From Sporosarcina sp. E16_8 (lineage in GTDB: Bacteria; Bacillota; Bacilli; Bacillales_A; Planococcaceae), in NCBI RefSeq assembly GCF_017347095.1, contig NZ_JADPRZ010000001.1, forward strand, positions 1 to 64,000: a DNA stretch of 64,000 bases, given 5' to 3'. Positions 1-9,503 of the stretch are shown piece by piece. The notes under the pieces are model-generated. The model ran no database searches, was not told the origin of the DNA, and worked only from the letters and a program-made list of their open reading frames with translations. The position numbers and the translations under genes were made by a program. Within the stretch, counting starts at the first letter, position 1. Each line of letters opens with the position of its first letter.

Positions 1-257
1 GCAATTGCACTATATACGTTCGCGAATTGAGCACCTGCAATCTCCAAATAAGCTGTGTGAATTCCCCCTTCACGAATAGCTTGAAAATCAGTGGCATGTT
101 TACCATGCCAAGTCGTGGCTGAAAGTTCTGGTTCCAAACATTTGTGTTCATTCATAGTGAATTGCTGCTGTTTTTCGCTTAGTGAGGATTGACACGCATT
201 AAGACGTGCAACCTCCCCTTCCTTCTTACTCAATAATGCATAGTAATAGCCAAGCAA
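1..257 (-). CDS. YwqH-like (DUF5082-type) small protein, 3' end beyond the window
   Basis: The minus strand is open from 257 to the window edge (85 codons). A TTG start at 257-255 sits 8 nt after a run of five G. The peptide starts MLGYYYALLSKKEGEVARL, has a probable coiled coil, then ELSATTWHGKHATDF and REGGIHTAYLEIAGAQ. The order coiled coil, Cys, PELS-TW-G, F-R, Y is what I recall of the YwqH-like family, small WXG100-like proteins encoded in front of LXG toxins secreted by type VII systems. If so it would be a partner or adaptor of a toxin encoded further left. No other T7SS gene is visible on this side, and the family call rests on memory of the pattern. Confidence 0.5.
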   Translation of the reverse strand, partial: MLGYYYALLSKKEGEVARLNACQSSLSEKQQQFTMNEHKCLEPELSATTWHGKHATDFQAIREGGIHTAYLEIAGAQFANVYSAI

Positions 258-754
258 TCCTCATTCCCCCTGCCTTTTTTATTTACCTCACATTTACCCC
301 ACAATGACTTACCGGTTACTTACACCAGAAACTTTGATGAATTCCGATAAAAGGTTGTGAAGATTTTTATATTCATTTTTCGCTGCAACGATTTATGGAA
401 CATCATCAAATCTATGAGCTATCGAGGAATAACTATCCGTAATTTCCTCACACTAATTCTCCTTTATATTATTAATCGCGAATAATATGGAAATCAGTCA
501 TTGATACTATAAATAGCATCCCAACCTCCACGTTGTCAAATATATCCAAAACGACATGTGGTTCCCTTAGTACTATTATCCCTGTGTCTACTATCACTTA
601 TGATTATTTCATGTTTTATTACACCTACTTCTCACCTTAAATCTATGAATTCGCGACTATTATAATAGAAAATTCCGAATAAAAGTCCGACTTCATGACT
701 TTTGATTCATCTTAGGTAGAATCAAAAAATAATAGTACATGCGGGAATCTATAA
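258..754. other. Intergenic, no gene seen
   Basis: AT-rich stretch between the YwqH-like gene and a gene remnant. All frames are broken and I see no terminator, promoter or repeat I can support. It is probably degraded accessory DNA. Confidence 0.4.
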
Positions 755-886
755 CATACCTTTTTTGAAACAGAACATTACAAGGAACCTTTTTATAGTA
801 AAGAACGTATTATCAATACAGAAGACGGAATATTAAACAATTTTCCCAGGTTAGTTGAACAGGATTTTAAGAAAAGGGTGGAATGA
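755..886 (+). pseudogene. C-terminal gene remnant coupled to the next gene
   Basis: An open frame of 43 codons starts right after a TAA (752-754), has no usable start codon, and reads TFFETEHYKEPFYSKERII...RLVEQDFKKRVE. Its TGA (884-886) overlaps the first ATG of the following membrane gene, as in translationally coupled pairs. I read it as the 3' end of a gene whose front was lost. The family is not recognised. An immunity gene would fit the T7SS neighbourhood, but that is only a guess. Confidence 0.3.
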
Positions 887-888
887 AA

Positions 889-1173
889 ATGAATATTAAT
901 TTATGGTCCTTTATTCTTTCTTTATGTTGTATCCTTCTATTCTTCATAGTATCATTTGCAAAATTCCCAAGTTTTCTTACACAAATCATAGGGGCCCATC
1001 CTTTAGATATTGTTTTAGGCATAACGTTGATAGCGTTTTTTCTTGGAGTTATCGGCTTAAAGGATGTAAGGGAATGGAAAGCAATGGCTAGAAGTATATT
1101 TACCATAATTTTCTCAACAGGCTTGTTGGTGTTATTAGTTTACATTATCCTTATTGGCAGATTGCTTAGTTAA
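889..1173 (+). CDS. Small membrane protein, three predicted TM segments
   Basis: The 94-residue protein has three hydrophobic segments (about residues 5-23, 38-56 and 70-88) joined by short charged loops, including LKDVREWKAMARS. It is probably an integral membrane protein with no visible catalytic motif. I chose ATG 889 because AGGGTGG at 875-881 lies 7 nt before it; ATG 883, two codons earlier, is only 1 nt from that site. It follows a gene remnant whose stop overlaps ATG 883. Family unknown. It could be an accessory or immunity membrane protein of the toxin locus at the window start. Confidence 0.6.
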   Translation: MNINLWSFILSLCCILLFFIVSFAKFPSFLTQIIGAHPLDIVLGITLIAFFLGVIGLKDVREWKAMARSIFTIIFSTGLLVLLVYIILIGRLLS

Positions 1174-1758
1174 TCTTCTTTAACTAATCCGCTTTAGTTA
1201 ATGAAAAGCTATATGGAGCCTATTCTGAGCAGAATCACACTGATTAAAAATGTACACCGTAGTAGATGCCTTCATTATTCAACTCACCCGGATAATCATC
1301 AAGTACTAAAAGGTTTTAAAGTTTTATTAAAAAAAGAGGTTTATCTTAATTCAGCGCGGGTATAGTTAGATTACAAGGCGGAACTACCGGAGGATGAACT
1401 TAGTAGACGAGTAACCTACAAATGATTCTGACGATGAACTGCACAGCCTTGGCGGAAAATTTGCTTTGCTGGCGATAGGTACACTTTTTTAAGAACCGTG
1501 CAATAAGGTTCCAATCTCTATGTGTTAACCAAGCAGTAAGCATTATGTTTTTTGTGGAAGTGCAACTTGAAGACTGAGCTCAAAAGAGCGGATCGCGTAC
1601 CAACCATCTTGCGACTGCATGGCCGAAATGGCTAATTGAGTCAGCCCTATCAAACTGCATTGACGAGCGTTACATTATTATTCGTCAGGAAGAACAGTTT
1701 GTGTAATTGAAAAAACCATCAAATTTTCCGAGTGCAACCCGTTTTTATCGGGTAATTG
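1174..1758. other. Intergenic with worn coding traces
   Basis: No intact gene. One stretch (1578-1706, plus strand) is open for 42 codons without a start and ends with a stop; it includes HLATAWPKWLIESALSN and DERYIIIRQEEQFV, which looks protein-like but is unassigned. The region looks like decayed accessory DNA. Confidence 0.35.
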
Positions 1759-1797
1759 AAAAAGCATGACCCTCTTAGTTTGAGGGTCATGCTTTTT
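1759..1797. terminator. Strong symmetrical terminator hairpin
   Basis: A perfect 16-bp inverted repeat (1759-1774 with 1782-1797) has a 7-nt loop, five A on the left arm and five T on the right. It can end transcription from either side. It separates the accessory region on the left from the kdp operon on the right. Confidence 0.85.
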
Positions 1798-1996
1798 CTT
1801 TGTGTATACAGGTAGTGTGACCCACCGCGCAAAACAGACTAAGTAGAGACGCGGCGGGTACCATCTATAAAATGTTTTGAATTATCGAACCCGGCGTAGG
1901 CACCTTACAGGGATAGGCGAAGCTACCTAGCTTAAGGCGAAAAGCATCCCCTAAGCGCCGGAGCATTATTCAATGGAATCATTCAATATATGTCCC

Positions 1997-2635
1997 TCAT
2001 TTCTCCTTCATTTTTTGGTATATGTCTAAGTTAGCACCCAAGACATTGATTTTATCTTCTCCGAGCACACCTAACACGCGGCTCTCGGTGTTTGCTAGGA
2101 CAATTTCATTCACTTCATCTACAGACAATCCACTTGATTGTGCTACGCGTTTCACTTGAATGTACGCAGCCTCAATGCTGATATGCGGATCAAGACCCGA
2201 TCCCGAGGCGGTCATCAAGTCAGCTGGAATCTGCGCACGCTTTACACCCGGATTAGCATCTAAAAACTTCACAATATCCGCTTCAATTCGTTTTTTCAGT
2301 TCAGGATTGGACGGTGCATAGTTGAATGTCCCCGAACTGACACCGCCGTATGTTGTTTCGCCATTCACATCCGGTACGGTATCTTCTTTCGAATAGACAT
2401 TGTAATTCACCGCAGATACGCGTCCTGAGAAATACATAGGGTCAGTGAATGCCTGCCCCAAATTTTTAGATCCGACAATCTTACCATCCGCTTCGATTAA
2501 ACTGCCGTTTGCCTGGTGATTGAATAATGCTTGAGCTACCCCAGTGACTGCAAATGGGTAGATTAAGCCACATATAACGAGTAACGAAAACGTAACCAGC
2601 AGTGCTTGTTTGGTGTATTCGAAAAACCCTCTCAT
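1997..2635 (-). CDS. kdpC: KdpC, potassium-transporting ATPase subunit C
   Basis: KdpC is the single-span subunit that stabilises the KdpFABC potassium pump and couples KdpB to KdpA. The 212-residue protein has one N-terminal transmembrane helix (about 8-30), then the family's GSKNLGQAFTDP and YFSGRVSAVNYN segments, and the conserved DLMTASGSGLDPHIS and EVNEIVLANTE near the C-terminus. It is slightly longer than the usual 190 or so residues. It is the last gene of the operon, 13 nt after kdpB, with GGAGGAAGAG before the ATG. Downstream lies a 14-bp palindrome (1920-1933) but no clear T-tailed terminator until 1797. Confidence 0.96.
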   Translation of the reverse strand: MRGFFEYTKQALLVTFSLLVICGLIYPFAVTGVAQALFNHQANGSLIEADGKIVGSKNLGQAFTDPMYFSGRVSAVNYNVYSKEDTVPDVNGETTYGGVSSGTFNYAPSNPELKKRIEADIVKFLDANPGVKRAQIPADLMTASGSGLDPHISIEAAYIQVKRVAQSSGLSVDEVNEIVLANTESRVLGVLGEDKINVLGANLDIYQKMKEK

Positions 2636-2648
2636 AGTACTCTTCCTC

Positions 2649-4715
2649 CTATAGACCCATCATAGTTAAAATAGGCCCTGTCATTAAATCGAGCAATTTT
2701 ATCCCTATAAAGGGCGCTATGACACCACCAAGCCCGAAATGTAGCAAGTTTCTCTTTAATAATTTCTCTGTGCTCATCGGTTTATAGTGAACACCTTTTA
2801 GTGCAATTGGTATTAGTAACGGGATGATGATCGCGTTAAATAGTAACGCTGAAATGATCGCACTCGTCGGCGAGTTCAACTGCATGACGTTCAGTGCGCT
2901 CATTTCGGGGACTGCCACCATTAGCATCGCCGGAATGATTGCGAAATATTTCGCCACGTCGTTTGCGATACTAAATGTCGTTAAGGCACCCCTTGTCATC
3001 AATAATTGCTTTCCAATTTCTACAACTTCAATGATTTTCGTTGGGTTCGAGTCCAAGTCGACCATATTCGCGGCTTCCTTCGCCGCGTTTGTCCCGGAGT
3101 TCATTGCCAATCCGACATTTGCCTGAGCAAGTGCAGGTGCATCATTCGTACCGTCCCCAGTCATCGCTACAATTTTCCCTAATGCCTGCTCTGCTTTGAT
3201 TAAATTAATTTTATCTTCTGGTTTGCTTTCAGCGACAAAGCTGTCCACGCCTGCTTCTTTTGCGATTGTGGCCGCTGTAAGCGGATTGTCACCTGTACAC
3301 ATAATCGTTTTAATGCCCATTGCACGTAACTGTTCGAATCGTTCTTTTAAGCCAGATTTCACGACATCCTTTAAATAAATGACGCCAAGTATTTTATCAT
3401 CTTCCGTCACGACTAACGGTGTACCGCCAAGTGATGATACTCGATTCACAAGCCCCTCCAAGTCTTTTGGGATAACTTGACCGGCAGCGATACTTCTATT
3501 TTTCATCGAATCATACGCGCCTTTACGAATTTCCGGGCCATTTTTCATATCCAACCCACTCATGCGTGTCTGAGCTGTAAATGAAATATGTTTACTCGTC
3601 TCGGTAATCGTTTTTTCATCGGCATCATTGACGTTTAATGTACGCGCAAGTGATAAAATCGATTTCCCTTCAGGCGTGTCGTCTGTTAATGAACTTAACC
3701 ATGCAGCACGTATTAGTGTTTCACTAGCAACGCCTTGTACCGGCGAAAATTCTGATGCCTGACGGTTCCCATAGGTGATGGTTCCGGTTTTATCCAAAAT
3801 CAATGTATCGACATCTCCACACGCTTCAACAGCTTTTCCTGACATGGCGATAACGTTGAACTGTGTAACGCGGTCCATACCGGCAATACCAATTGCTGAC
3901 AACAATCCACCAATTGTCGTTGGGATCAAACAGACGATCAACGCAATTAGCGTCGCTATCGGAATATCAACATGTAGATAGGTAGTCATTGGATATAGCG
4001 TCACGACCACTAGTAAAAAAATAATCGTTAAACTGACTAATAAGGTGTTTAATGCAATTTCATTCGGTGTTCTTTTACGGCTCGCTCCTTCAATAAGCGC
4101 AATCATTTTGTCGAGGAATGATTCGCCTGGTAGAGAAGTAATTTCGATTTTCAACCAATCACTTGTCACAGTAGTACCGCCTGTAACCGATGAAAAGTCA
4201 CCACCGCGCTCTTTCACTACAGGGGCCGATTCACCGGTAATTGCCGATTCATCGACGGTTGCAATCCCTTCAATCACTTCGCCGTCGTTCGGGATGATTT
4301 CACCAGCCCGAACTAACACAATATCGCCCTTTTTAAGTTCTTCGGCCTGTTTCATGACCAGCGTGCCGTCAGCAAGCAACATGCGTGCCTCTGTGCTAGT
4401 TTTTGTTTTCTTAAGTGTTTGCACTTGAGCTTTACCACGACCTTCCGCTATGGCTTCGGCAAAGTTCGCGAATAGAATTGTGACGAGTAATATCGAAGCG
4501 ACTATCGCATTATAGAGACGCGCATGTCGATCTCCGCCATCGTCCAACATATTCGGGAAAAAAGTTAACACGAGTACAAATATGAACCCAATTTCAACTA
4601 CGAACATCACAGGGTTTTTTATCATAAAGACTGGATTTAATTTCTTAAAGGCTCCTATTATAGAGCTTTTTAGTATATCACGCGTTATAAAACTTTTTTT
4701 TGATGCAGTTTCCAT
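2649..4715 (-). CDS. kdpB: KdpB, catalytic P-type ATPase subunit
   Basis: KdpB hydrolyses ATP to drive high-affinity potassium uptake through KdpA. The 688-residue protein has the P-type hallmarks: TGES of the actuator domain (160-163), the phosphorylation motif DKTGT (308-312), the nucleotide-domain [13 protein letters not shown], and flanking membrane helices including CLIPTTIGG. All key residues are present and the length is normal. It lies 15 nt after kdpA and 13 nt before kdpC in one operon. GAGGAGAG precedes the ATG. Confidence 0.98.
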   Translation of the reverse strand: METASKKSFITRDILKSSIIGAFKKLNPVFMIKNPVMFVVEIGFIFVLVLTFFPNMLDDGGDRHARLYNAIVASILLVTILFANFAEAIAEGRGKAQVQTLKKTKTSTEARMLLADGTLVMKQAEELKKGDIVLVRAGEIIPNDGEVIEGIATVDESAITGESAPVVKERGGDFSSVTGGTTVTSDWLKIEITSLPGESFLDKMIALIEGASRKRTPNEIALNTLLVSLTIIFLLVVVTLYPMTTYLHVDIPIATLIALIVCLIPTTIGGLLSAIGIAGMDRVTQFNVIAMSGKAVEACGDVDTLILDKTGTITYGNRQASEFSPVQGVASETLIRAAWLSSLTDDTPEGKSILSLARTLNVNDADEKTITETSKHISFTAQTRMSGLDMKNGPEIRKGAYDSMKNRSIAAGQVIPKDLEGLVNRVSSLGGTPLVVTEDDKILGVIYLKDVVKSGLKERFEQLRAMGIKTIMCTGDNPLTAATIAKEAGVDSFVAESKPEDKINLIKAEQALGKIVAMTGDGTNDAPALAQANVGLAMNSGTNAAKEAANMVDLDSNPTKIIEVVEIGKQLLMTRGALTTFSIANDVAKYFAIIPAMLMVAVPEMSALNVMQLNSPTSAIISALLFNAIIIPLLIPIALKGVHYKPMSTEKLLKRNLLHFGLGGVIAPFIGIKLLDLMTGPILTMMGL

Positions 4716-4730
4716 TGTTGTCTCTCCTCG

Positions 4731-6425
4731 TCAAGAACGTATTTGTAAGTGTTCTGTTATTGGACCGAGTGCTAAAGCGGGTAAGAATGTCAATGCACCA
4801 ATCATCAGCACGACTGCGACAAGCATGAATGTGAACATTGCGTTGTCTGTTTTCAATGTCCCCACCGTTTCACTGTGCCATAATTTAGTAGCAAGTAGTG
4901 ATGCAATGGTCAGTTGGATAATAATCGCTAAATAGCGGCCAAAGAACATCGCAAGACCCGTCGTCACATTCCAATATGTCGAATTATCGGCTAACCCTTC
5001 AAAACCGGAACCATTATTCGCCGAGGAAGAGGCATATTCATACAGAACTTGCGATAAGCCATGCGCACCCGGATTTGTGATACCCGCAATTCCAGCGACG
5101 GTCGTTACAGCAATTGCTGAGAACACCAAAATGATTGCCGGGTGGATTAAAATACAAAGTGCGATTAATTTCATTTCTTTTTCTTCAATTTTCTTGCCTA
5201 AAAACTGCGGTGTGCGTCCGATCATCAAACAGGCAATGAAAATAGTCAGTAAGACATACATCATCATGTTCATCAAACCGACTCCCTTGCCGCCGAAGAC
5301 AACATTTAGCATCATGTTAAACATCGCCACCATACCACCAAGCGGCGTTAAGGTATCATGCATATTATTGACGGTTCCGGTCGTGAAGGCCGTCGTCACA
5401 ACTGTGAATAAAGCGGATTGCGCAACACCAAAGCGCATCTCCTTCCCTTCCATACTGCCAAGATCCTGCGTGATGCCGAGCGTGTCTATAATCGGATTGC
5501 CCGCACGTTCAGCCATGTAACACGTGACCAAGCCGATGAGGAACAGAATACCCATTCCTGCAAAAATGACCATTCCTTGTTTACCGAATAGTACTTTCTT
5601 ACGCCGTGATGCGACCATTAAGCCGAATGCCACAACACATGCGCCAGGCAACAGCATCATGGATAGTATTTCAACAATGTTTGAAATCACAGTTGGATTT
5701 TCAAACGGAGTTGTTGAGTTGGCGCCGTAATAACCGCCTCCGTTCGTACCGACGTGTTTGATTGACTCGAGCGAGGCGACAGGCCCAAGCGCAATATCCT
5801 GCATTTTGCCTTCTATTGTCTGTGCAGTTTCGTTCGCGTTAAAAGTTTGCGGCGTTCCCTGGACGACTAAAATCATCGCTACAATAAAAGAAATCGGCAG
5901 CAATATACGTGTTGTCACGCGTACAATGTCCACAAAGAAATTGCCGAGTGTATCTGTTTTCGCCACTAAACGACGACAAAATGCCATGCAGGCCGCATAA
6001 CCGGTCGCCGCAGATGTAAACATCATGAACGTGATGACAAGCATCTGGGCCAAGTAACTTAACCCTGACTCACCGCTGTAATGCTGCAGATTCGTATTGG
6101 TTATAAAAGAAACAATCGTATTGAATGACAACGTCGCTTCCATATTACCAATATCATTCGGGTTGAAAGATAATACCGACTGAATGCGCAAAATAACGTA
6201 GCCAATGAATACCATAATGGCATTTGAAAGAATGAGCGCCAGCACATATTGCTTACCCGTCATATCAACCCGCTTAACGCCCGAAAATTTGAAGATGATA
6301 GTGTCTATTCGGTCCATTACCGGATCAAGCCATGTCTTTTTCTGCATCGTCACGTGATACAAATAATGACCTATACCAATGACAAGCGGTAAATATACTA
6401 GTAGTACTAAGGCGATTTGCCACAT
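4731..6425 (-). CDS. kdpA: KdpA, potassium-translocating subunit
   Basis: KdpA is the membrane channel-like subunit that binds and conducts potassium in the KdpFABC complex. The 564-residue protein has about ten hydrophobic segments and four filter-like loops, among them SFITNTNLQHYSGE, GTNGGGYYGANS, TTAFTTGTVNNMHDTLTPLGG and SSANNGSGFEGLADN, as expected for the superfamily of potassium transporters. It starts 26 nt after kdpF behind AGGGGGTAA. Expression is likely controlled by the divergent KdpDE pair, as in other bacteria. Confidence 0.98.
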   Translation of the reverse strand: MWQIALVLLVYLPLVIGIGHYLYHVTMQKKTWLDPVMDRIDTIIFKFSGVKRVDMTGKQYVLALILSNAIMVFIGYVILRIQSVLSFNPNDIGNMEATLSFNTIVSFITNTNLQHYSGESGLSYLAQMLVITFMMFTSAATGYAACMAFCRRLVAKTDTLGNFFVDIVRVTTRILLPISFIVAMILVVQGTPQTFNANETAQTIEGKMQDIALGPVASLESIKHVGTNGGGYYGANSTTPFENPTVISNIVEILSMMLLPGACVVAFGLMVASRRKKVLFGKQGMVIFAGMGILFLIGLVTCYMAERAGNPIIDTLGITQDLGSMEGKEMRFGVAQSALFTVVTTAFTTGTVNNMHDTLTPLGGMVAMFNMMLNVVFGGKGVGLMNMMMYVLLTIFIACLMIGRTPQFLGKKIEEKEMKLIALCILIHPAIILVFSAIAVTTVAGIAGITNPGAHGLSQVLYEYASSSANNGSGFEGLADNSTYWNVTTGLAMFFGRYLAIIIQLTIASLLATKLWHSETVGTLKTDNAMFTFMLVAVVLMIGALTFLPALALGPITEHLQIRS

Positions 6426-6451
6426 TTCCGTTACCCCCTATTGGCTTCTTA

Positions 6452-6526
6452 CTATTTTTCTGGATAAAGCAATGCATGACCTAAATAAACAAACAACGCA
6501 CTCACAATGCCTATTTCTATCCACAT
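6452..6526 (-). CDS. kdpF: KdpF, 24-residue accessory subunit
   Basis: This tiny ORF reads MWIEIGIVSALFVYLGHALL then YPEK: one transmembrane helix followed by the short polar end (tyrosine/arginine-PEK) typical of KdpF, which packs against KdpA and stabilises the complex. GGGAGG (6534-6539) lies 7 nt before the ATG. It is the gene immediately upstream of kdpA in the same direction, the usual kdpF position. Confidence 0.85.
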   Translation of the reverse strand: MWIEIGIVSALFVYLGHALLYPEK

Positions 6527-6538
6527 AAAAATTCCTCC

Positions 6539-6628
6539 CTAGTTGTTGACTTGCTTGTAACACCAGACCGTCAAGCCATAAAGACTAGCAAAACTTATGA
6601 CTAGTAAACCAACCATATAAACATCCAT
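6539..6628 (-). CDS. 29-residue membrane peptide leading the kdp operon
   Basis: The ORF reads MDVYMVGLLVISFASLYGLT then VWCYKQVNN: one hydrophobic helix and a short basic tail. AAAGGGTG lies about 9 nt before ATG 6628; an in-frame ATG further up (adding ERVIDV) is also possible. Its stop codon borders the kdpF ribosome binding site, so the two are probably coupled. Family unknown. It might be an extra small Kdp subunit or a leader peptide. Confidence 0.5.
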   Translation of the reverse strand: MDVYMVGLLVISFASLYGLTVWCYKQVNN

Positions 6629-6715
6629 CACATCTATCACCCTTTCCATCTATTGGTTATTCCCATCATAATTGTTTTCAAATTAACGTAGTGTTAGAGA
6701 AATACGAATTGTATG

Positions 6716-6751
6716 AAGGCAGTATTAAGATATCAATCTTAATACTGCCTT
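6716..6751. promoter_or_regulatory. Perfect 16-bp inverted repeat in the kdpF/kdpD divergent promoter region
   Basis: Arms 6716-6731 and 6736-6751 (start AAGGCAGTATTAAGAT) are fully complementary with a 4-nt loop. The repeat lies between the divergent kdp genes, just before the kdpD -10 box, and has no T tract, so it suits an operator better than a terminator. KdpE is the obvious candidate binder, but this is inference. Confidence 0.5.
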
Positions 6752-6766
6752 AATGGTAGTTGGCGC

Positions 6767-6772
6767 TATAAT
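6767..6772 (+). promoter_or_regulatory. Probable kdpD -10 box (TATAAT)
   Basis: TATAAT lies 20 nt before the kdpD start. The matching -35 position falls inside the right arm of the inverted repeat at 6716-6751 and is a poor match, which would fit regulated transcription. Confidence 0.4.
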
Positions 6773-6791
6773 AAAAGAGAGGTGAAGACTA

Positions 6792-9503
6792 ATGGAAGAC
6801 TTACGTCCGAGTCCGGAAGCCATTTTAGCGAAGATTAAACAACAGGAAATAGAGGTAGGGCTAGGCAAGCTAAAACTATTTCTCGGATATGCAGCAGGAG
6901 TTGGTAAAACATATGCCATGCTTGACGCCGCTCACAGAGCAAAAAAGCTCGGTATGGATGTGGTCATCGGTTATGTCGAACCACATGCCCGACCAGAAAC
7001 AGCAGCCTTACTTAATGGGCTTGAAATAATACCACCAAAAAAAATAGCTTATAAAAGAAAGACCTTTGAAGAACTTGATATCGACGCGGTACTTGAACGA
7101 AAGCCCGCGATTGTGTTGATTGATGAGCTGGCACATACAAATGTACCGACGATGCGCCATTTAAAGCGATTTGGCGATGTTGAGGAATTGCTAGCGAAAG
7201 GAATCCATGTCTATTCGACCGTCAATATTCAGCATATTGAAAGTCTCCACGATTTGGTTGAAGAGATTACTGGTGTGAACGTACGCGAGCGCATTCCGGA
7301 TTATTTGATCGACAATGCATCGCAAATCAAGCTTGTCGATATTGAACCGGATGATTTAATTCAACGTTTACTAGAAGGTAAAATATATAGACCGGCACAG
7401 ATTGAAAACGCAATGGACCATTTTTTCCGCAAGCCGAATCTGGTGGCGCTCCGAGAAATCGCGCTACGTCGCACAGCAGACACGATTTATTTTCAAAAAG
7501 TGCATGAGAGCGATTCGCGGTGCAACAACGCCCAGGTGGAAGATCATGTATTGGTCGGTATCAGTAGTTCGCCGACGAACGCAAAAGTTATACGTTCGGC
7601 AGCGCGATTGGCACACGCTCTACATGGTAAATTCACGGCACTTTATGTACAAAAAGAGGACATGACTAATGGCGACGAAGTGCATTCCGAACGGCTGCAA
7701 CAGCATATTAAACTGACAGAGCAGCTCGGCGGCCATGTAGTGACTGTGCAGGAGGACGATGTGGCTGCGGCCCTTGCCAATTATGCAAGGATGAGCGGTG
7801 TGACAAGTCTCGTTATTGGGAGATCCGCGGTGACAAAGCAGTGGTGGCGGCCAAATCCCAAAATCGCAGACCGTATTAATGACTACGTGCCGAATTTGAC
7901 GATGCATATTGTAGCTGATCAACAAAACGAACCGATTCGCTTCCCCCGTGTAAGACCATACTTAACGTTTAATTGGAATGACTTGTTGAAAATGTCAGCC
8001 GTGTTTGGCTTTGCATCCGCAATCGGGCTGTTTTTTTCAACGGTCGGCGTAAGTGAAGCGAATATCATCACCATTTATATTTTAGGCGTGTTGGTACTTG
8101 CCATGTGGTCAACTGGCTGGGTGGTAAGCATGATCAGTTCCCTAGTGGCGGTACTGTTGTTCAACTTTCTATTCACTGAACCACGTTTTACGTTCGAAGC
8201 GTATCACCGAGACTACGCGATGACGTTTTTAATCATGTTTGTTTCCGGGTTCATCACAAGTAGTCTGACGCGGAAAGTGAAGGCGCAGGCAATTGGAGCG
8301 GTTCGTAAGTCATATCGAACGGAAGTATTACTTGAAACGAATCGGAAATTGCAGCATGCGAAGTCTCTTGAGGAAATCATCACTGAGGGCATGTCCCAAA
8401 TTGTCAAACTAGTCGAAAAGCCCGTTGATTTTTTTGAAATCGCGAATGAACTAATTGTGCGTTCAGTATTTTTCCCGTCAAATGCCCTGATTAATTCGGA
8501 AAACAAAGAGCTCGAAGCACTGTTTGACAATGCGAACGAGCGTGGCGTGGTAACATGGGTTGCAAATAATAAGCATGTGGCAGGCGTGTCAACAGATACC
8601 TTCCCTGAAGCGAACGGGTACTATTTACCAGTCATCTCGGGCGGCAATGTGAAGGGTGTTATTGGTATCGCACTGACGAAAGAAGCACCATTGCCGGCGT
8701 TTGAACGAAATATTTTGCACGCCATCATGAACGATTTTTCATTTGCGCTTGATAAATGGTATTTACAGAAATCGAATGAGGAAGTCACGCGAGAAGCAGA
8801 GCTTGAGCAGATGAGAGCAAATCTTTTGCGTGCAATTTCACATGATTTAAGGACGCCGCTGACAAGCATTTCAGGGAATGCTGATATTTTGTTGACGAGC
8901 TCGGAACAACTTAACGACACACAGAAACTCCAGCTTTACCGCGATATTTACAGCAACTCGAAATGGCTTGTGCAAATGGTGGAAAATCTGCTCGCTGTAT
9001 CAAGGCTGGATGATGGGCAACTTGCGATTGAAATGCAACCAGAAATTGTGGAAGATATTATGCAGGAAGCACTATTACATGTGGTGCGCAATGACAATAC
9101 GCATAGAATTTCTTGCCATGTCGAGCCGGAGTTGTTATTCGCAGTGATGGATGCACGGCTCATTATTCAAGTGATTATTAATATTATCGACAATGCGCTG
9201 ACATACACACCGGCTGGCAGTGAGATTAGCCTTACTGCGCAGGAAACGGGTAGTTACGTGCATATCCGCATCACGGATAACGGTCCTGGCATTGATGATA
9301 AGCTAAAAGCCCGACTTTTCGAGCCGTTTACGACGGGCAAAATTCACCGCAGTGACAGCCGACGGGGTCTTGGACTCGGCTTAGCATTGTGCCAGACGAT
9401 CTTAAACGTACATGGTAGCGAACTGACAGTGGCAGACAATGAGCCATCAGGCACCATTTTTAGTTTTATGCTTAAAAAGGGAGATATCAGCATCGATGAA
9501 TAA
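6792..9503 (+). CDS. kdpD: KdpD, sensor histidine kinase for potassium/turgor
   Basis: This 903-residue sensor phosphorylates KdpE when potassium is short. Domains in order: N-terminal KdpD domain with the Walker-A-like GYAAGVGKTYAM (about 33-44) and DELAHTN; a universal-stress-protein-like domain (about 250-370), a known c-di-AMP binding site in Firmicute KdpD; four closely spaced membrane helices (about 395-500); a GAF-like region; the H-box AISHDLRTPLTSI; and the ATPase boxes NIIDNAL, DNGPGI and GLGLAL. AGAGGTG precedes the ATG. It is divergent from kdpFABC and overlaps kdpE by 8 nt. Confidence 0.97.
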   Translation: MEDLRPSPEAILAKIKQQEIEVGLGKLKLFLGYAAGVGKTYAMLDAAHRAKKLGMDVVIGYVEPHARPETAALLNGLEIIPPKKIAYKRKTFEELDIDAVLERKPAIVLIDELAHTNVPTMRHLKRFGDVEELLAKGIHVYSTVNIQHIESLHDLVEEITGVNVRERIPDYLIDNASQIKLVDIEPDDLIQRLLEGKIYRPAQIENAMDHFFRKPNLVALREIALRRTADTIYFQKVHESDSRCNNAQVEDHVLVGISSSPTNAKVIRSAARLAHALHGKFTALYVQKEDMTNGDEVHSERLQQHIKLTEQLGGHVVTVQEDDVAAALANYARMSGVTSLVIGRSAVTKQWWRPNPKIADRINDYVPNLTMHIVADQQNEPIRFPRVRPYLTFNWNDLLKMSAVFGFASAIGLFFSTVGVSEANIITIYILGVLVLAMWSTGWVVSMISSLVAVLLFNFLFTEPRFTFEAYHRDYAMTFLIMFVSGFITSSLTRKVKAQAIGAVRKSYRTEVLLETNRKLQHAKSLEEIITEGMSQIVKLVEKPVDFFEIANELIVRSVFFPSNALINSENKELEALFDNANERGVVTWVANNKHVAGVSTDTFPEANGYYLPVISGGNVKGVIGIALTKEAPLPAFERNILHAIMNDFSFALDKWYLQKSNEEVTREAELEQMRANLLRAISHDLRTPLTSISGNADILLTSSEQLNDTQKLQLYRDIYSNSKWLVQMVENLLAVSRLDDGQLAIEMQPEIVEDIMQEALLHVVRNDNTHRISCHVEPELLFAVMDARLIIQVIINIIDNALTYTPAGSEISLTAQETGSYVHIRITDNGPGIDDKLKARLFEPFTTGKIHRSDSRRGLGLGLALCQTILNVHGSELTVADNEPSGTIFSFMLKKGDISIDE

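Noticed and set aside
2824..5730. Many plus-strand ORFs opposite kdpA and kdpB
   Set aside because: They are antisense shadows of well-recognised genes.
6629..6791. c-di-AMP (ydaO) riboswitch before kdp
   Set aside because: The divergent region is only about 160 nt and shows a single inverted repeat, too small for that riboswitch.
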